This document shows, piece by piece, positions 54,570 through 64,000 of a stretch of 64,000 bases of DNA; the first letter of the stretch is position 1, and each line of letters starts with the position of its first letter. The notes under the pieces are model-generated. The model saw only the letters and a list, made by a program, of their open reading frames with translations. It was not told the DNA's origin and searched no databases. A program made the position numbers and the translations under genes. The DNA comes from Triticum aestivum. Lineage: Eukaryota > Streptophyta > Magnoliopsida > Poales > Poaceae. The stretch is taken from contig NC_057813.1 of NCBI RefSeq assembly GCF_018294505.1, positions 314,777,077-314,841,076 of the forward strand, given 5' to 3'.

Positions 54570-56068
54570 TGATGCAGCAATAGTAGCGTAAGTATTTCCC
54601 TCAGTTTTTGAGAACCAAGGTATCAATCCAGTAGGAGGCTCCTCAAAAGTCCCACGCACCTACACAAACAAACAAAGAACTCGCAACCAACACAATAATG
54701 GGGTTGTCAATCCCTTCACTGCCACTTGCGAAAGTGAGATATGATAGAGATAGTATGATAAGATAAATATATTTTTGGTATTTTATAATATAGATGCAAA
54801 AGGTAAAGATGCAAATAAAAGTAGATTGAAAGCTTACATGATAAAAGATAGACCCGGGGTCCATAGGTTTCACTAGAGGCTTCTCTCAAGATAGCATAAG
54901 TATTACAGTGGGTGAGCAAATTACTGTCGAGCAAATGATAGAAAAGCGAATAATTATAAGATTATCTAGGCATGATCATGTATATAGGCATCACGTCCGC
55001 AACAAGTAGATCGACTCCTGCCTGCATCTACTACTATTACTCCACACATCGACCGACTCCAGCCTGCATCTAGAGTATTAAGTTCATAAAGAATAGAGTA
55101 ACGCATTAAGCAAGATGACATGATGTAGAGGGATAAACTCATGCAACATGATATAAACCCCATCTTTTTATCATCGCAACAATACAATACGTGCCTTGCT
55201 GTCACTGGGAAAGGACATCGCAAGATTGAACCCAAAGCTAAGCACTTCTTCCATCGCAAGAAAGATCAATCTAGTAGGCCAAACCAAACTGATAATTTGA
55301 AGAGACTTGCAAAGATAACTCAATCATACATACAAGAATTCAGAGGAGATTCAAATATTTCTCATAGATAAACTTGATCATAAACCCACAATTCATCGGA
55401 TCTCGACAAACACACCGCAAAAAGAGTTTACATCGAGTAGATCTCCACAAGAGAGGGGGAGAACATTGTATTGAGATCCAAAAAGAGAGAAGAAGCCATC
55501 TAGCTAGTAACTATGGACCCGAAGGTCTGTGGTAAACTACTCACAACTCATCGGAGGGGCTATGGTGTTGATGTAGAAGCCCTCCGTGGTCGATTCCCCC
55601 TCCGGCGGAGCACCGGCGAAGGCTCCAAGATGGGATCTCGCGGATACAGAAGGTTACGGTGGTGGAAATTGTGTTTTGTTGGCTCCCTGGATGTTTTCGG
55701 GGTAGGTAGGTATATATAGGAGGAAGAAGTACGCCGGTGCACGCCCGAGGGGCCCATGAGATAGGGGGCGCGCCCTCCTGCCTCGTGGCCTCCTCGGCTG
55801 CTTCTTGACTTGCACTCCAAGTCCTCTGGATCACGTTCGTTCCAAAAATCATGCTCCTGAAGGTTTCATACCGTTTGGACTCCGTTTGATATTCCTTTTC
55901 TTCGAAATACTAAACAGGCAAAAAAACAACAATATGGGCTAGGCCTTCGGTTAGTTGGTTAGTCCCAAAAATGATATAAATGTGTAAAATAAAGCCCATA
56001 AACATCCAAAAGTGGTAATATAATAGCATGGAACAATAAAAAATTATAGATACGTTGGAGACGTATCA
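54570..56068 (-). repeat. LTR, same family as 13853-27603
   Basis: 1499 bases. On the minus strand it starts TGATACGTCTCCAACGTATC and ends CTGCATCA. TATA box at 55711-55718 (TATATATA), preceded on its own strand by the GGGCGCGCC block. The uninterrupted site equivalent to the LARD insertion lies at 55429-55433. Confidence 0.85.
55711..55718 (-). promoter_or_regulatory. LTR TATA box
   Basis: TATATATA at the same relative LTR position as 14224-14231. Confidence 0.6.
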
Positions 56069-57892
56069 AGCATCCCCAAGCTTAATTCCTGCTTGTCCTC
56101 GAGTAGGTAAATGATAAAAAACAGAATTTTTGATGTGGAATGCTACCTAGCATAATTCTTAATGAAATTTTCTTTATTGTGGCATGAATGTTCAGATCCA
56201 AATGATTCAAGATAAAAGCTTATAAAACATAAAAATAATAATGCTTCAAAGCATACTAACAAATAATCATGCCGTATCAAAATAGCATAGCCAAAGAAAG
56301 CTTATCCCTACAAAATCATATAGTTAGGCCATGCTTCATTTTCATTACACAAATACTCCCATCATGCACAACCCCGATGACGAGCCGAGCAATTGTTTCA
56401 TACTTTTTAACGCGCTTCAGCTTTTTTCAACTCTTATGCAATACATTAGTGCAAGCCATGGACATAGCACTAAGGTCGTAAAAGATGGTGGTTGTGAGGA
56501 CAAAAGGAGGGAGGAGATAGTCTCACATCAACTAGGCGTATCAACGGGCTACGGAGATGCCCATCAATAGATATCAATGTGAGTGAGTAGGGATTGCCAT
56601 GCAACGGATGCACTAGAGCTATAAATATATGAAAGCTCAACAAAAGAAACTAAGTGGGTGTGCATCCAACTTGCTTGCTCATGAAGACCTAGGGCATTTT
56701 GAGGAAGCCCATCACTGGAATATACAAGCCAAGTTCTATAATGAAAAATCCCACTTAGTATATGAAAGTGACAACATAGGAGACTCTCTATCATGAAGAT
56801 CATGGTGCTACTTTGAAGCACATGTGTGCAAAAGACATAGTAGCATTGTCCCTTCTCTCTTTTTCTCTCATTTTATTATTTTTTCTTTTTCCTTTTTTTC
56901 TTCTTTTTTTTTCTTTTCTTTGGCCTTTTTTTTTCTTTTTGGCCTTTCTCTTTTTTTCTTGTTTTTCTTTTCTTTTTGTAAAGTCCGAAGTCTCATCCTG
57001 ACTTGTGGGGGAATCATAGTCTTCATCATCCTTTCCTCATAGAGGCAATGCTCTGATAATGAAGATCATCACACTTTTATTGATTTACAACTCAAGAATT
57101 ACAACTCAAAGCTAGAACAAGATATGACTCTATATGAATGCCTCCGGCGGCGTACCGGGATATGCAATGAATCAAGAGCGACATGTATGAAAATTATGAA
57201 GGTGGCTTTGCCACAAATACGATGTCAACTACATGATCATGCAAAGAGCAATATGACAATGATGGAACGTGTCATAATAAACGGAATGGTGGAAAGTTGC
57301 ATGGCAATATATCTCGGAATGGCTATGAAAATGCCATAATAGGTAGGTACGATGGCTGTTTCGAGGGAGGTAAATAAAGGTTTCATGATACCAGCGAAAG
57401 TTGCGCGGTAATAATAGAGGCTAGCAAAGTGGAAGGGTGAGTGTGTGTATATCCATGGACTCACATTAGTCATAAAGAACTCATATACTTATTGCAAAAT
57501 TCTACTTAGACCTCGAAGCAAAGTACTACTATGCATGCCCCAAGAGGGATAGATTTGTAGGAAAAGACCATCCCTCGTCCCCGACTGCCACTCATAAGGA
57601 AGACAATCAAAAGAGCACCTCATGCACCAAATTTGTCACACAACTTTTACCATACGTGCATGCTACGGGACTTGCCAACTTCAACAAAAGTATTTCTCAA
57701 TTTCATAATTACCCACTAGCATGACCCTAACATTACTACCTTTGTATCTCAAAACAATAATCAAGCATCAAATTAATCATAGCATCCAATTCACTTCCTA
57801 TGATAGTTTTTATTATACCCAACTTGGATGCTCATCATTCTAGGACCAAATTTGTAACCATAGCAAATACCATGTTGTTCTAAAAGACTCGG
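56069..57892 (-). other. 3' internal region of the minus-strand element
   Basis: Starts with TAAGCTTGGGGATGCT (minus strand), the polypurine-tract region next to the LTR. It is non-coding in all frames and contains a pyrimidine tract (56865-56985). It is cut at 57893 by the Fatima-like LTR. Confidence 0.6.
56865..56985. repeat. Low-complexity T/C tract
   Basis: Runs of TTTTTCTTTT-type sequence about 120 bases long, giving spurious Phe-rich frames. Confidence 0.9.
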
Positions 57893-58355
57893 TGTCGATG
57901 TCAAAATGGGTAGGGGGTCCCGATCTGTGTGTCTAAGGCTAATGGTAACAGGAGGCAGGGGACACGATGTTTTACCCAGGTTCTGGCCCTCTCGATGGAG
58001 GTAAGACCCTACTTCCTGCTTGATTGATCTTGATGATATGAGTATTACAAGAGTTGATCTACCACGAGATCGTAGAGGCTAAACCCTAGAAGATAGCCTA
58101 TGATGATTATGATTGATCCCCTCCTACAGACTAAACCCTCCGGTTTATATAGACACCGGAGAGGGCTAGGGTTATACAGAGTCAGTTACAAAGAAGGAGA
58201 TATAACATCCGGATCACCAAGCTTGTCTTCCACGCAAAGGAGACTCCCATCCGGACATGGGACGAAGTCTTGAGTCTTGTATCTTCACGGTCCAACAGTC
58301 CGGCCAGAGTATATAGTCCGACTATCCAGATACCCCCTAATCCAGGACTCCCTCA
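57893..58355 (-). repeat. 3' LTR of Fatima-like Gypsy element
   Basis: 463 bases. Plus strand TGTCGATGTCAAAATGGG to GGACTCCCTCA; the element's own strand reads TGAGGGAGTCCTGGATTAGG to GACATCGACA. The adjacent GGTTTAGGGGCTAC (minus strand, 58356-58369) is the likely polypurine tract, so this is the 3' LTR of a minus-strand element extending right. TATA box at 58144-58151 (TATATAAA, minus). Confidence 0.75.
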
Positions 58356-58792
58356 GTAGCCCCTAAACCAGGCTTCAATGACGATGAGTCCAGCGTGTAG
58401 ATTATCTTCGGCATTGCAAGGCGGGTTCCACCTCTGAATACTCCAAAGTAAACCTCGAACACTTAAATCATGTCCGGCTCTGCAAGACGATTTTCACATA
58501 CCACCGTAGAGAGAATGATATTCCACAAATAATCCGATGACAACTTTAGATAACGTGCCATCACACCATGGTTGAGTCATTATTCGAACCATTTTCCCCA
58601 CAGCCAGCCACCGCACATATTGCGAGGCGGTTTCCCGGGCACGTCTTGTCGAAGCAGAGATCGTGTTCCCCTTATCACGGGACTTTCATCAATACGGGCA
58701 CGGGTATCCCAATCGTATCACCAATCGCAGCGAGTGGGGAACGAGCAGGTTCCACCAGGCGAGTAGGGAGGCGCAAAAGTTTTTATTTCCTC

Positions 58793-58798
58793 TATAAA
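58793..58798 (+). promoter_or_regulatory. TATA box of the antisense gene
   Basis: CTCTATAAAGAGAT, 120 bases upstream of ATG 58915, on the strand opposite to the host retroelement. Confidence 0.65.
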
Positions 58799-58914
58799 GA
58801 GATAAGGCCTCTTCTTCTTTACCAACGCCTTTCCCTTCCGCTCGTCCATTCCCCTTCGCTCGAGCCCTAGCGCCCAAGCGCTCGTCTCCTCCACTGAAAA
58901 GAGGTTCTCCAAAG

Positions 58915-60229
58915 ATGTCCGATCCGGAGCAGGAGGCAAATGGATGGCCTCTACCGTCCAGGAGAAGGATATCAGAAAGCTTCGAGAGGCCAGGTACTTG
59001 GCCAACAAAATCGGCCATCGTCTTCCGACGGCGGGATAGATCGTCCCTAATCCGGAGCCCCATAAGAGGGTCGTGTTTCTTCCTCATTTCGTCCGCGGGC
59101 TCGGGTTTCCCCTTCACCCGTTTGTTCGCGGCATCATGTATTATTATGGGATTGATTTTCATGATCTGTCCCCTAATTCTTTCCTTAACATCTCGACATT
59201 TATCATCGTGTGTGAGACCTTTCTCCGTATTTTTCGCCACACTTCGGCTTGTGGCTGAAGATCTTCAATGTGAAGCCCAAGGTGGTGAACGGCGAGCATG
59301 TTGAGTGCTGAGGCGCCATGGTGAGCAAGATGCCCAAGGTCACATGGCTGTCACGCACCTTCAATGATTCCGTCAAGCAGTGGCAGCAGCAGTTGTTCTA
59401 CATCACCGAGCCGCGCGGCAAAAAGTGGGCCACTGCTCCCGAATTCAGATCCGGAGCCCCCCTGCGGCTCATGTCCTGGCCCAAGAAGGGCCTGAACTGA
59501 TCCTCATTCGATGATCTGTCGGTGCTCCAAACACGCGTCAAGGGCGTGGTGGACAAGGGCGTCAAACTCGTCAATGTGGTCCAGGTGATGTTAGTTGGCC
59601 TTGTTCTTCCTTGCCAACACCGGGCCTGTAATTTGTGGTAATACGACCCAGCTGAGCACCAGACCCTGCGGGAACTCTACGACTCCTCACACAGTGATAT
59701 CTGGAGGGTGCTCTTCAAGTCCGGCAAACCGTGGCCGGACTCCGCCGAGGACCGCGGGTATCAACTGTCCCGATCCGCAAGTCCGGAAAGTTGTCGCTGT
59801 GTTCTGTCTATCCATATTTAGCTGGCGTACCCCGAGGGAGACGCTTTATCATGCTTTACGCAATTACCCCAGGAATGGACAACGAAGGCAGGGCGAATAC
59901 ATTGTCCGGCCCCGCTGCCGGAGGAACCGGCAGGACCACTTCTGACAAAGATGCCCGGAGGAGGCCAAGGAGGCCCGGAGCGGCATCCGTCGCCGCGGTG
60001 CTTCAGACACAAAATCGGAAGACTCCAACGCCCATCCTTCCTCCAAAGATGAAGAGTAGGAGGAAGAAGACGAGTCCTCCCTGGGGGGAGGAAAGAAGAG
60101 GACGACCTCCTCATCCTTGGAGGCCGAATCACCGAAGAGGGGAAAAAGTTCCCTCCCAGAGGCGTCCACCACGGCTGCCAATAGCAGCCCGGAGTGGGAT
60201 CCCAGGGCCCAGCCCCTGGTAAAATCGTG
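58915..60229 (+). pseudogene. Antisense accessory gene, 5' exons ('putative gypsy type transposon' domain)
   Basis: ATG at 58915 (MSDPEQEANG). A one-base shift near 58944 moves the reading into a frame with KDIRKLREARYLANKIGHRL, a TAG, then FVRGLGFPLHPFVRGIMYYY and SPNSFLNISTFIIVCETFLR. This is the pattern of the plant 'putative gypsy type transposon' domain. Further on, in other frames, come VSKMPKVTWLSRTFNDSVK, FYITEPRGKKWATAPEFRSG and, near 59700, SDIWRVLFKSGKPWPDS. From about 59880 the sequence is Arg/Ser/Glu-rich. GTGAGTAC at 60229 is a good donor. Many lesions: not translatable as one protein. Its strand is opposite to the enclosing LTR element. Confidence 0.65.
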
Positions 60230-60307
60230 AGTACACAAAATCCAAACACGCCTGAGCACCCAGGATTACTAAGGTGCAGTATTTTAACTTGCGCCATACT
60301 TTGTGCA

Positions 60308-60786
60308 GCTTGGCGAGGTCTCACGCCGAACTGTCCTCATCAGAGGATTCACTGAGCTCAGGTGCCCTACAGAGCGAGACGCCTCCGGAGGCCCCTTCCC
60401 CAAAGCGTGGACGTGACACTGAGGTGTCATCTCAGTAGGACCCAGACCAGGGAGGGCACACCTCTGGGGCCGGATACACGGGAGCAACGGTTCCCATGAA
60501 TGTTGATGGCGGGGGCGATTTTAGATTCGGCCCGCAGCCAGAAACAGTCCTGGAGACCTTTGAAGCTCCAGGATCAGGCAGGCAGCCCCCCTTGACAGAA
60601 GGAGGCAAGACCACTCCGCCGACAACCTCTGTCCAAGCAGAGCTGTAGGGCGGCCTATCGACAGCGCTAAAGAATGTGTCCATCATCGATGAACATCGCG
60701 CCCTTTTGGGTGCGGTGATTGAAAAGATTCAGTCCGCTGAGAGCGGACTGAATGAATCCTGCATTAGCCTTATAAAAGGATTTGAG
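60308..60786 (+). pseudogene. Antisense accessory gene, middle exon
   Basis: Follows TTTGTGCAG and ends at the donor GAG-GTATGT. It reads HAELSSSEDSLSSGALQSET, a Pro/Ser/Glu-rich stretch with PKRGRD, then TAG, then MNVDGGGDFRFGPQPETVLE, a second TAG, and ends with EKIQSAESGLNESCISLIKG. Two TAG codons interrupt an otherwise continuous frame, each one substitution from a Gln or other sense codon. Disordered linker between the N-terminal domain and the coiled coil. Confidence 0.6.
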
Positions 60787-60946
60787 GTATGTTTTTAGAA
60801 ACCTTTGAAAATTGTCATAGTATGAACGTAGCCCCCGATGCACTGTCCGGTGAAAGAGAGAGAGCCGGACAAGGGATCAAATTTCCGCTTCGCAGGAGAC
60901 TTAGTTAATGACATATATCTCTTTGTTTAAAAATGGGCGTTTGTAG

Positions 60947-61963
60947 CGATGACCGCCTCTCATACTGTGGAAGTGTCCGGACTAAAGCAGAGTCTAGAGC
61001 TGGCCGAAGAAGAACTTGGCCGAGTGAGGAAGCAGTTGGAGAACAAGCAAGGTATGTCGAAACCTTTGATAAATTAAGCATAAATGAGTAGTTGTGCCTG
61101 ATGAAATTGTTTGTATTGTGTGCTCTAGGAGCAAATGCCGAAATTGAGGCGCTGAAGAAGGCTGTGGCCGAAGCCGACAAGAAGGCCGCCGTGGAGAAGG
61201 CTCTTCGCGAGAAGCACGAGGCCAGGGTAATTGAAGCTGAACGAGAGCTCCAGGAGGCTGTGAAGAAAAGCAAGACCTTGGAGCAAAGTCTAGCAGGGAA
61301 AGAATCCGAACTCGCCCAAGCTCTCCAAGCCGCAAATGATGCTCGGGAGGAAGCCCGAGGTGCTCTGAAGGACATTCAGGAGGCGAGGAGGATTGCGGCT
61401 GGTAAACCTTTTTTACGCAGAGCGATTTTTATATAGTAACAGGAGAAACTCAAAGTGACAAAGTGAATTCTTGTTTCTCCAGGGGCGTTCGCGGACTTGC
61501 CACGCAGCATATCTGATGCTGCTCAATTCTACCGGGCTGAGAAGAATAAGTCTGTGGAAAAGGATTTCTGGTCGCAGTATTTGGCGCCGAATTATCCGGT
61601 GCCCTTTGTCGATCAGCTGAAGCAGTTGATCGAACTGCACCAGGCGGCCGAACTAGCCATGGACTTAGTTGTCCGGCTGTGGCCCGCCGAGCCAATTCCA
61701 AGCAGTACTTCGGACTTGTGAAGCAGATTGTTGGTGCTTGCCCTCGCCTCGAAGTCATTAAGCGCTCAGTCTGTATAGAAGGTGCATGCATGGCATTTGC
61801 CCGTGCGAAAGTGCACTAGCGAAAGCTTGATGCGGAAAAGCTGATGACTGAGGGACCACCCGCGGGTAAGGAGAACCGCAAGCCCAAATTGTATTATGAT
61901 GGTGTCCTAAAAGGAGCCCGCCTTGTGGCAGAGCAATGTACCAAAGACATTATATTTCCCTGA
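60947..61963 (+). pseudogene. Antisense accessory gene, coiled-coil and C-terminal exons
   Basis: Three exons: 60947-61051 (MTASHTVEVSGLKQSLELAE), 61129-61401 and 61483-61963. Junctions are CAAG-GTATGT, TCTAG-GAGC, GCTG-GTAAAC and TCCAG-GGGC. The middle exon is a long heptad-type coiled coil (AEIEALKKAVAEADKKAAVE, then EARVIEAERELQEAVKK). The last exon reads DAAQFYRAEKNKSVEKDFWS and LIELHQAAELAMDLVVRLWP, then shifts frame near 61700, has a TAG at about 61817 and ends in KDIIFP-TGA at 61961. Splice sites are intact despite the coding lesions. Function unknown; a dimerising structural or nucleic-acid protein is a guess. Confidence 0.65.
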
Positions 61964-64000
61964 AGACAGTCATGCTGTCCTTTGTAATGCGAAACACTGA
62001 CATTGTTATTATTTATTGCCTGTTATATGAAAGTTTTTCCTTTCTGTGCGGTCATTTAATATATGAATCCTGAGAGTTGGCCAGTGTCGGCTTCTGCCCC
62101 CATGTAGAAAGTACGAGGGTGTTCTGGACATACCTGAACACTCTTTATCCCATTTTTGGGTCCTTGAAGGAGGTGTTCATCACAGCAAACCAGGCAATCA
62201 GACTATAGGGCTTTATCACTCTCACTTAGCCATAGGAATTCGAGTATGGTAGGCACAGCACCTGGTGTTCGGAAGACCGTACGAGGGGCTCTAAAAGCGC
62301 CTGATTGGAAGACCGATCCGTCGCACTCTGCATTTGGTATGGCATTATGCAGAATAAATCCATAAAGATTTTACAACCTCTCGAACAGCTGACCAGCTCT
62401 CGCCGTATCATGACAGTCAGTTTTCGGCTTTCTCTAGTGAGGTGCTCGTCCGGAAGAACCGGGACACAATCACAGTAGTTCTCCCAGTGCTACCTTAGCC
62501 GATGGAGCGGAATGTAAGGTACCAAACCATGGGAGCCGGGCAAACCCAACTAATGACCCAAGACATGATTCGGAGCTGATGCATATAGTGCTATAAGTTC
62601 GGGGTGCCGAGCGACCGAGAAGGTGGCCGGACTTTGTTGCCATATTATGAGTACAATGAAGCCCCTGGCATAATGGGGCGTGACACTATGTGCGGGTGCC
62701 GTTATGACGAAAAAGGCATCAATGAGGAACGACGGCCGGTAAGTGTCATTTAGTTCTACGTGTTGTAGTGGAGTGACACATCTGTGCGTATGAGTACAGT
62801 TTATGCTATGAAAAGAGGTATGCTGGCGGAACCTGTCGCGGCCGGACGGGAGGAAGCTGTGTGCGGATCCGAAGTGTATCCGGACTGTCTTCTTGGGGAA
62901 TACTTGTGTATTCCCGCCTTGTGCGTCCGAGCTGATTCCATGTCGCCGGTCCTGTTCTGCGCAAAAGTGAGCCTGTAAAGAAAAATGCTTAGAGGCATTT
63001 GCGTGTTATAGGGTGGTTGAATCGCGGGGCTCTTCCCCAGCTTATGCCGGAGTGCTTGATCGGAGCCTGGTCGAGTCGGGCTATCGTGCCGTAAAGTAGC
63101 TCGAACTCCTTTATTGGTGTCCGGGGGTTTGGCTGTCGAATCGAGGTTCGATAGAAAGGCACAATTCGCTACCGCAGCGACGGTGTACTTTCTAGTGTCG
63201 GGGTGGAGTTCGGCCTTGACCATAGTTGTGACTATGTCATGTGGGTTTGGCATGGTGTGGCACCATGTTGAATCGAGCCAACGCAGTTTGTCCTGGTAGT
63301 ATATAATAGTTACTGTATAAGGGGATAATGTCGAAGAGTTACTCTTCGGTATGGTGTTTGTTTGGTGATCCGAAGACAGCCTTCAAGGTGGTGGGCCTGT
63401 AAAACTTGGCCTTTGCACCTGGAACAACATCTTTTAGAAGATGTTTTTAGTGGGTTTGTTCCTCGAGCGGTCAATACCTATGTGGTGAATTGTGTCCTGG
63501 CGCAGCAAGTTTGGGCCGCTGTTTATGCCCATACGGGCTCGTGTGAGGTGGAACCCACCAACTATTGGGTCGATGGTAAGTGCAATTAAATTGCCATGGT
63601 TGATATTGTCTGGACGGTCTATGTGATCGGAGATGATCGGCCGTATTTTTGTACCATGGGGTGACTTATATTGTTGAGTCGGCATCCTGAGGAGTACACA
63701 TTCGTTCCTTTGTTGGTTTGCGGAGGATTTTCCTTTTACCTCGGAACGTTTGGTTGTCTGGGCTCCTCGTTGTTTGAGACCTCTTTTCATTGTTTCCGGT
63801 GCACGACCGGCCGTTTTGTTTTGAAAATCCGGCATTCTCTATTGGTTTGATTGGCCTCCATTCTAGGGGTACCATGAATTTGACATGGTTGGTCGAGTAT
63901 GTTGCCCGGGCCGGATGGGCCTGAGTTGTTCTCTTTCCGCTGACCGGACTGGGAGTCGCGGAATCCTGCACCAACTGCCTTGTCTTGGGCGTCATCATTA
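61964..64000. other. Internal retroelement sequence without recognised gene
   Basis: Contains 3'-UTR-like AT-rich sequence to about 62090, then GC-balanced sequence with short frames on both strands. None longer than 150 codons, none with a recognisable motif. Pol presumably begins beyond the window. Confidence 0.45.

Larger units (their letters stand above)
58356..64000 (-). mobile_element. Internal region of Fatima-like Gypsy element (partial)
   Basis: Runs off the window. The portion seen is the part between pol and 3' LTR, carrying an antisense gene (58915-61963) and about 2 kb of sequence without recognised coding. No pol motif is reached before 64000. Confidence 0.6.

Noticed and set aside
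56813..57042. Phe-rich frames over the T/C tract
   Set aside because: Low-complexity artefact.
62801..63253. 150-codon minus-strand frame in the Fatima-like internal region
   Set aside because: No motif of gag or pol. The plus strand is partly open too. Possibly retroelement sequence, but not supportable as a gene.

Overview
The window looks like intergenic DNA from a large grass genome, most likely a Triticeae species (wheat, Aegilops or barley relatives). The basis is nested LTR retrotransposons with Triticeae-type termini (LTRs beginning TGATACGTCTCC; a Fatima-like LTR ending ...GACATCGACA on its own strand), CACTA termini beginning CACTACAA, Stowaway MITEs with CTCCCTCCGT ends, and almost no host genes. 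No rRNA gene, intact tRNA gene or CRISPR array was seen. Family names rest on remembered terminal motifs and are tentative.

Layout. 1-2213 holds exon-like pieces of an unrecognised plus-strand gene, followed by a Helitron-type 3' terminus at 3344-3373. 3846-11292 is a minus-strand Athila-lineage-like retroelement with 5' LTR, gag and protease but no reverse transcriptase or integrase, plus an accessory ORF. More exon-like pieces lie at 11293-11582, a CACTA right end at 12511, and a decayed coding stretch to 13852. A plus-strand Gypsy-type element begins at 13853. Its 5' LTR is split by a complete, non-coding, LARD-like element (14514-26732, TSD ATGTA), resumes to 27603, and is followed by PBS and one ORF. 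A CACTA terminus interrupts it at 29650.

Inside the CACTA-like region (29650 to roughly 48000) sit minus-strand exon-like blocks, tandem arrays and a minisatellite. An 11.3-kb Gypsy element (34100-45414, TSD CTTGG) is inserted there with gag, protease, RT, RNase H and integrase in order, broken by stops and frameshifts. Downstream of its pol, on the opposite strand, is a gene with its own TATA box encoding a plant B3-like DNA-binding domain (42995-43623). 48000-52800 holds Helitron-like repeats, nested Stowaway MITEs, a possible SINE head and microsatellites.

The only intact host-type gene is a minus-strand Werner-like 3'-5' exonuclease ORF (52842-53561), with a foldback element upstream. 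54527-57892 is a minus-strand LTR flanked by internal retroelement sequence on both sides. 57893 to the window end is a minus-strand Fatima-like Gypsy element. It carries, antisense to itself and next to its 3' LTR, a spliced but mutated gene with its own TATA box, encoding a 'putative gypsy type transposon' domain and a coiled coil.

The most interesting theme is that two different Gypsy elements each carry an antisense, promoter-equipped accessory gene beside the 3' LTR. One resembles a host transcription-factor domain and the other a multi-exon coiled-coil protein. The element proteins otherwise serve a normal Gypsy copy-and-paste cycle, but every copy here is decayed.
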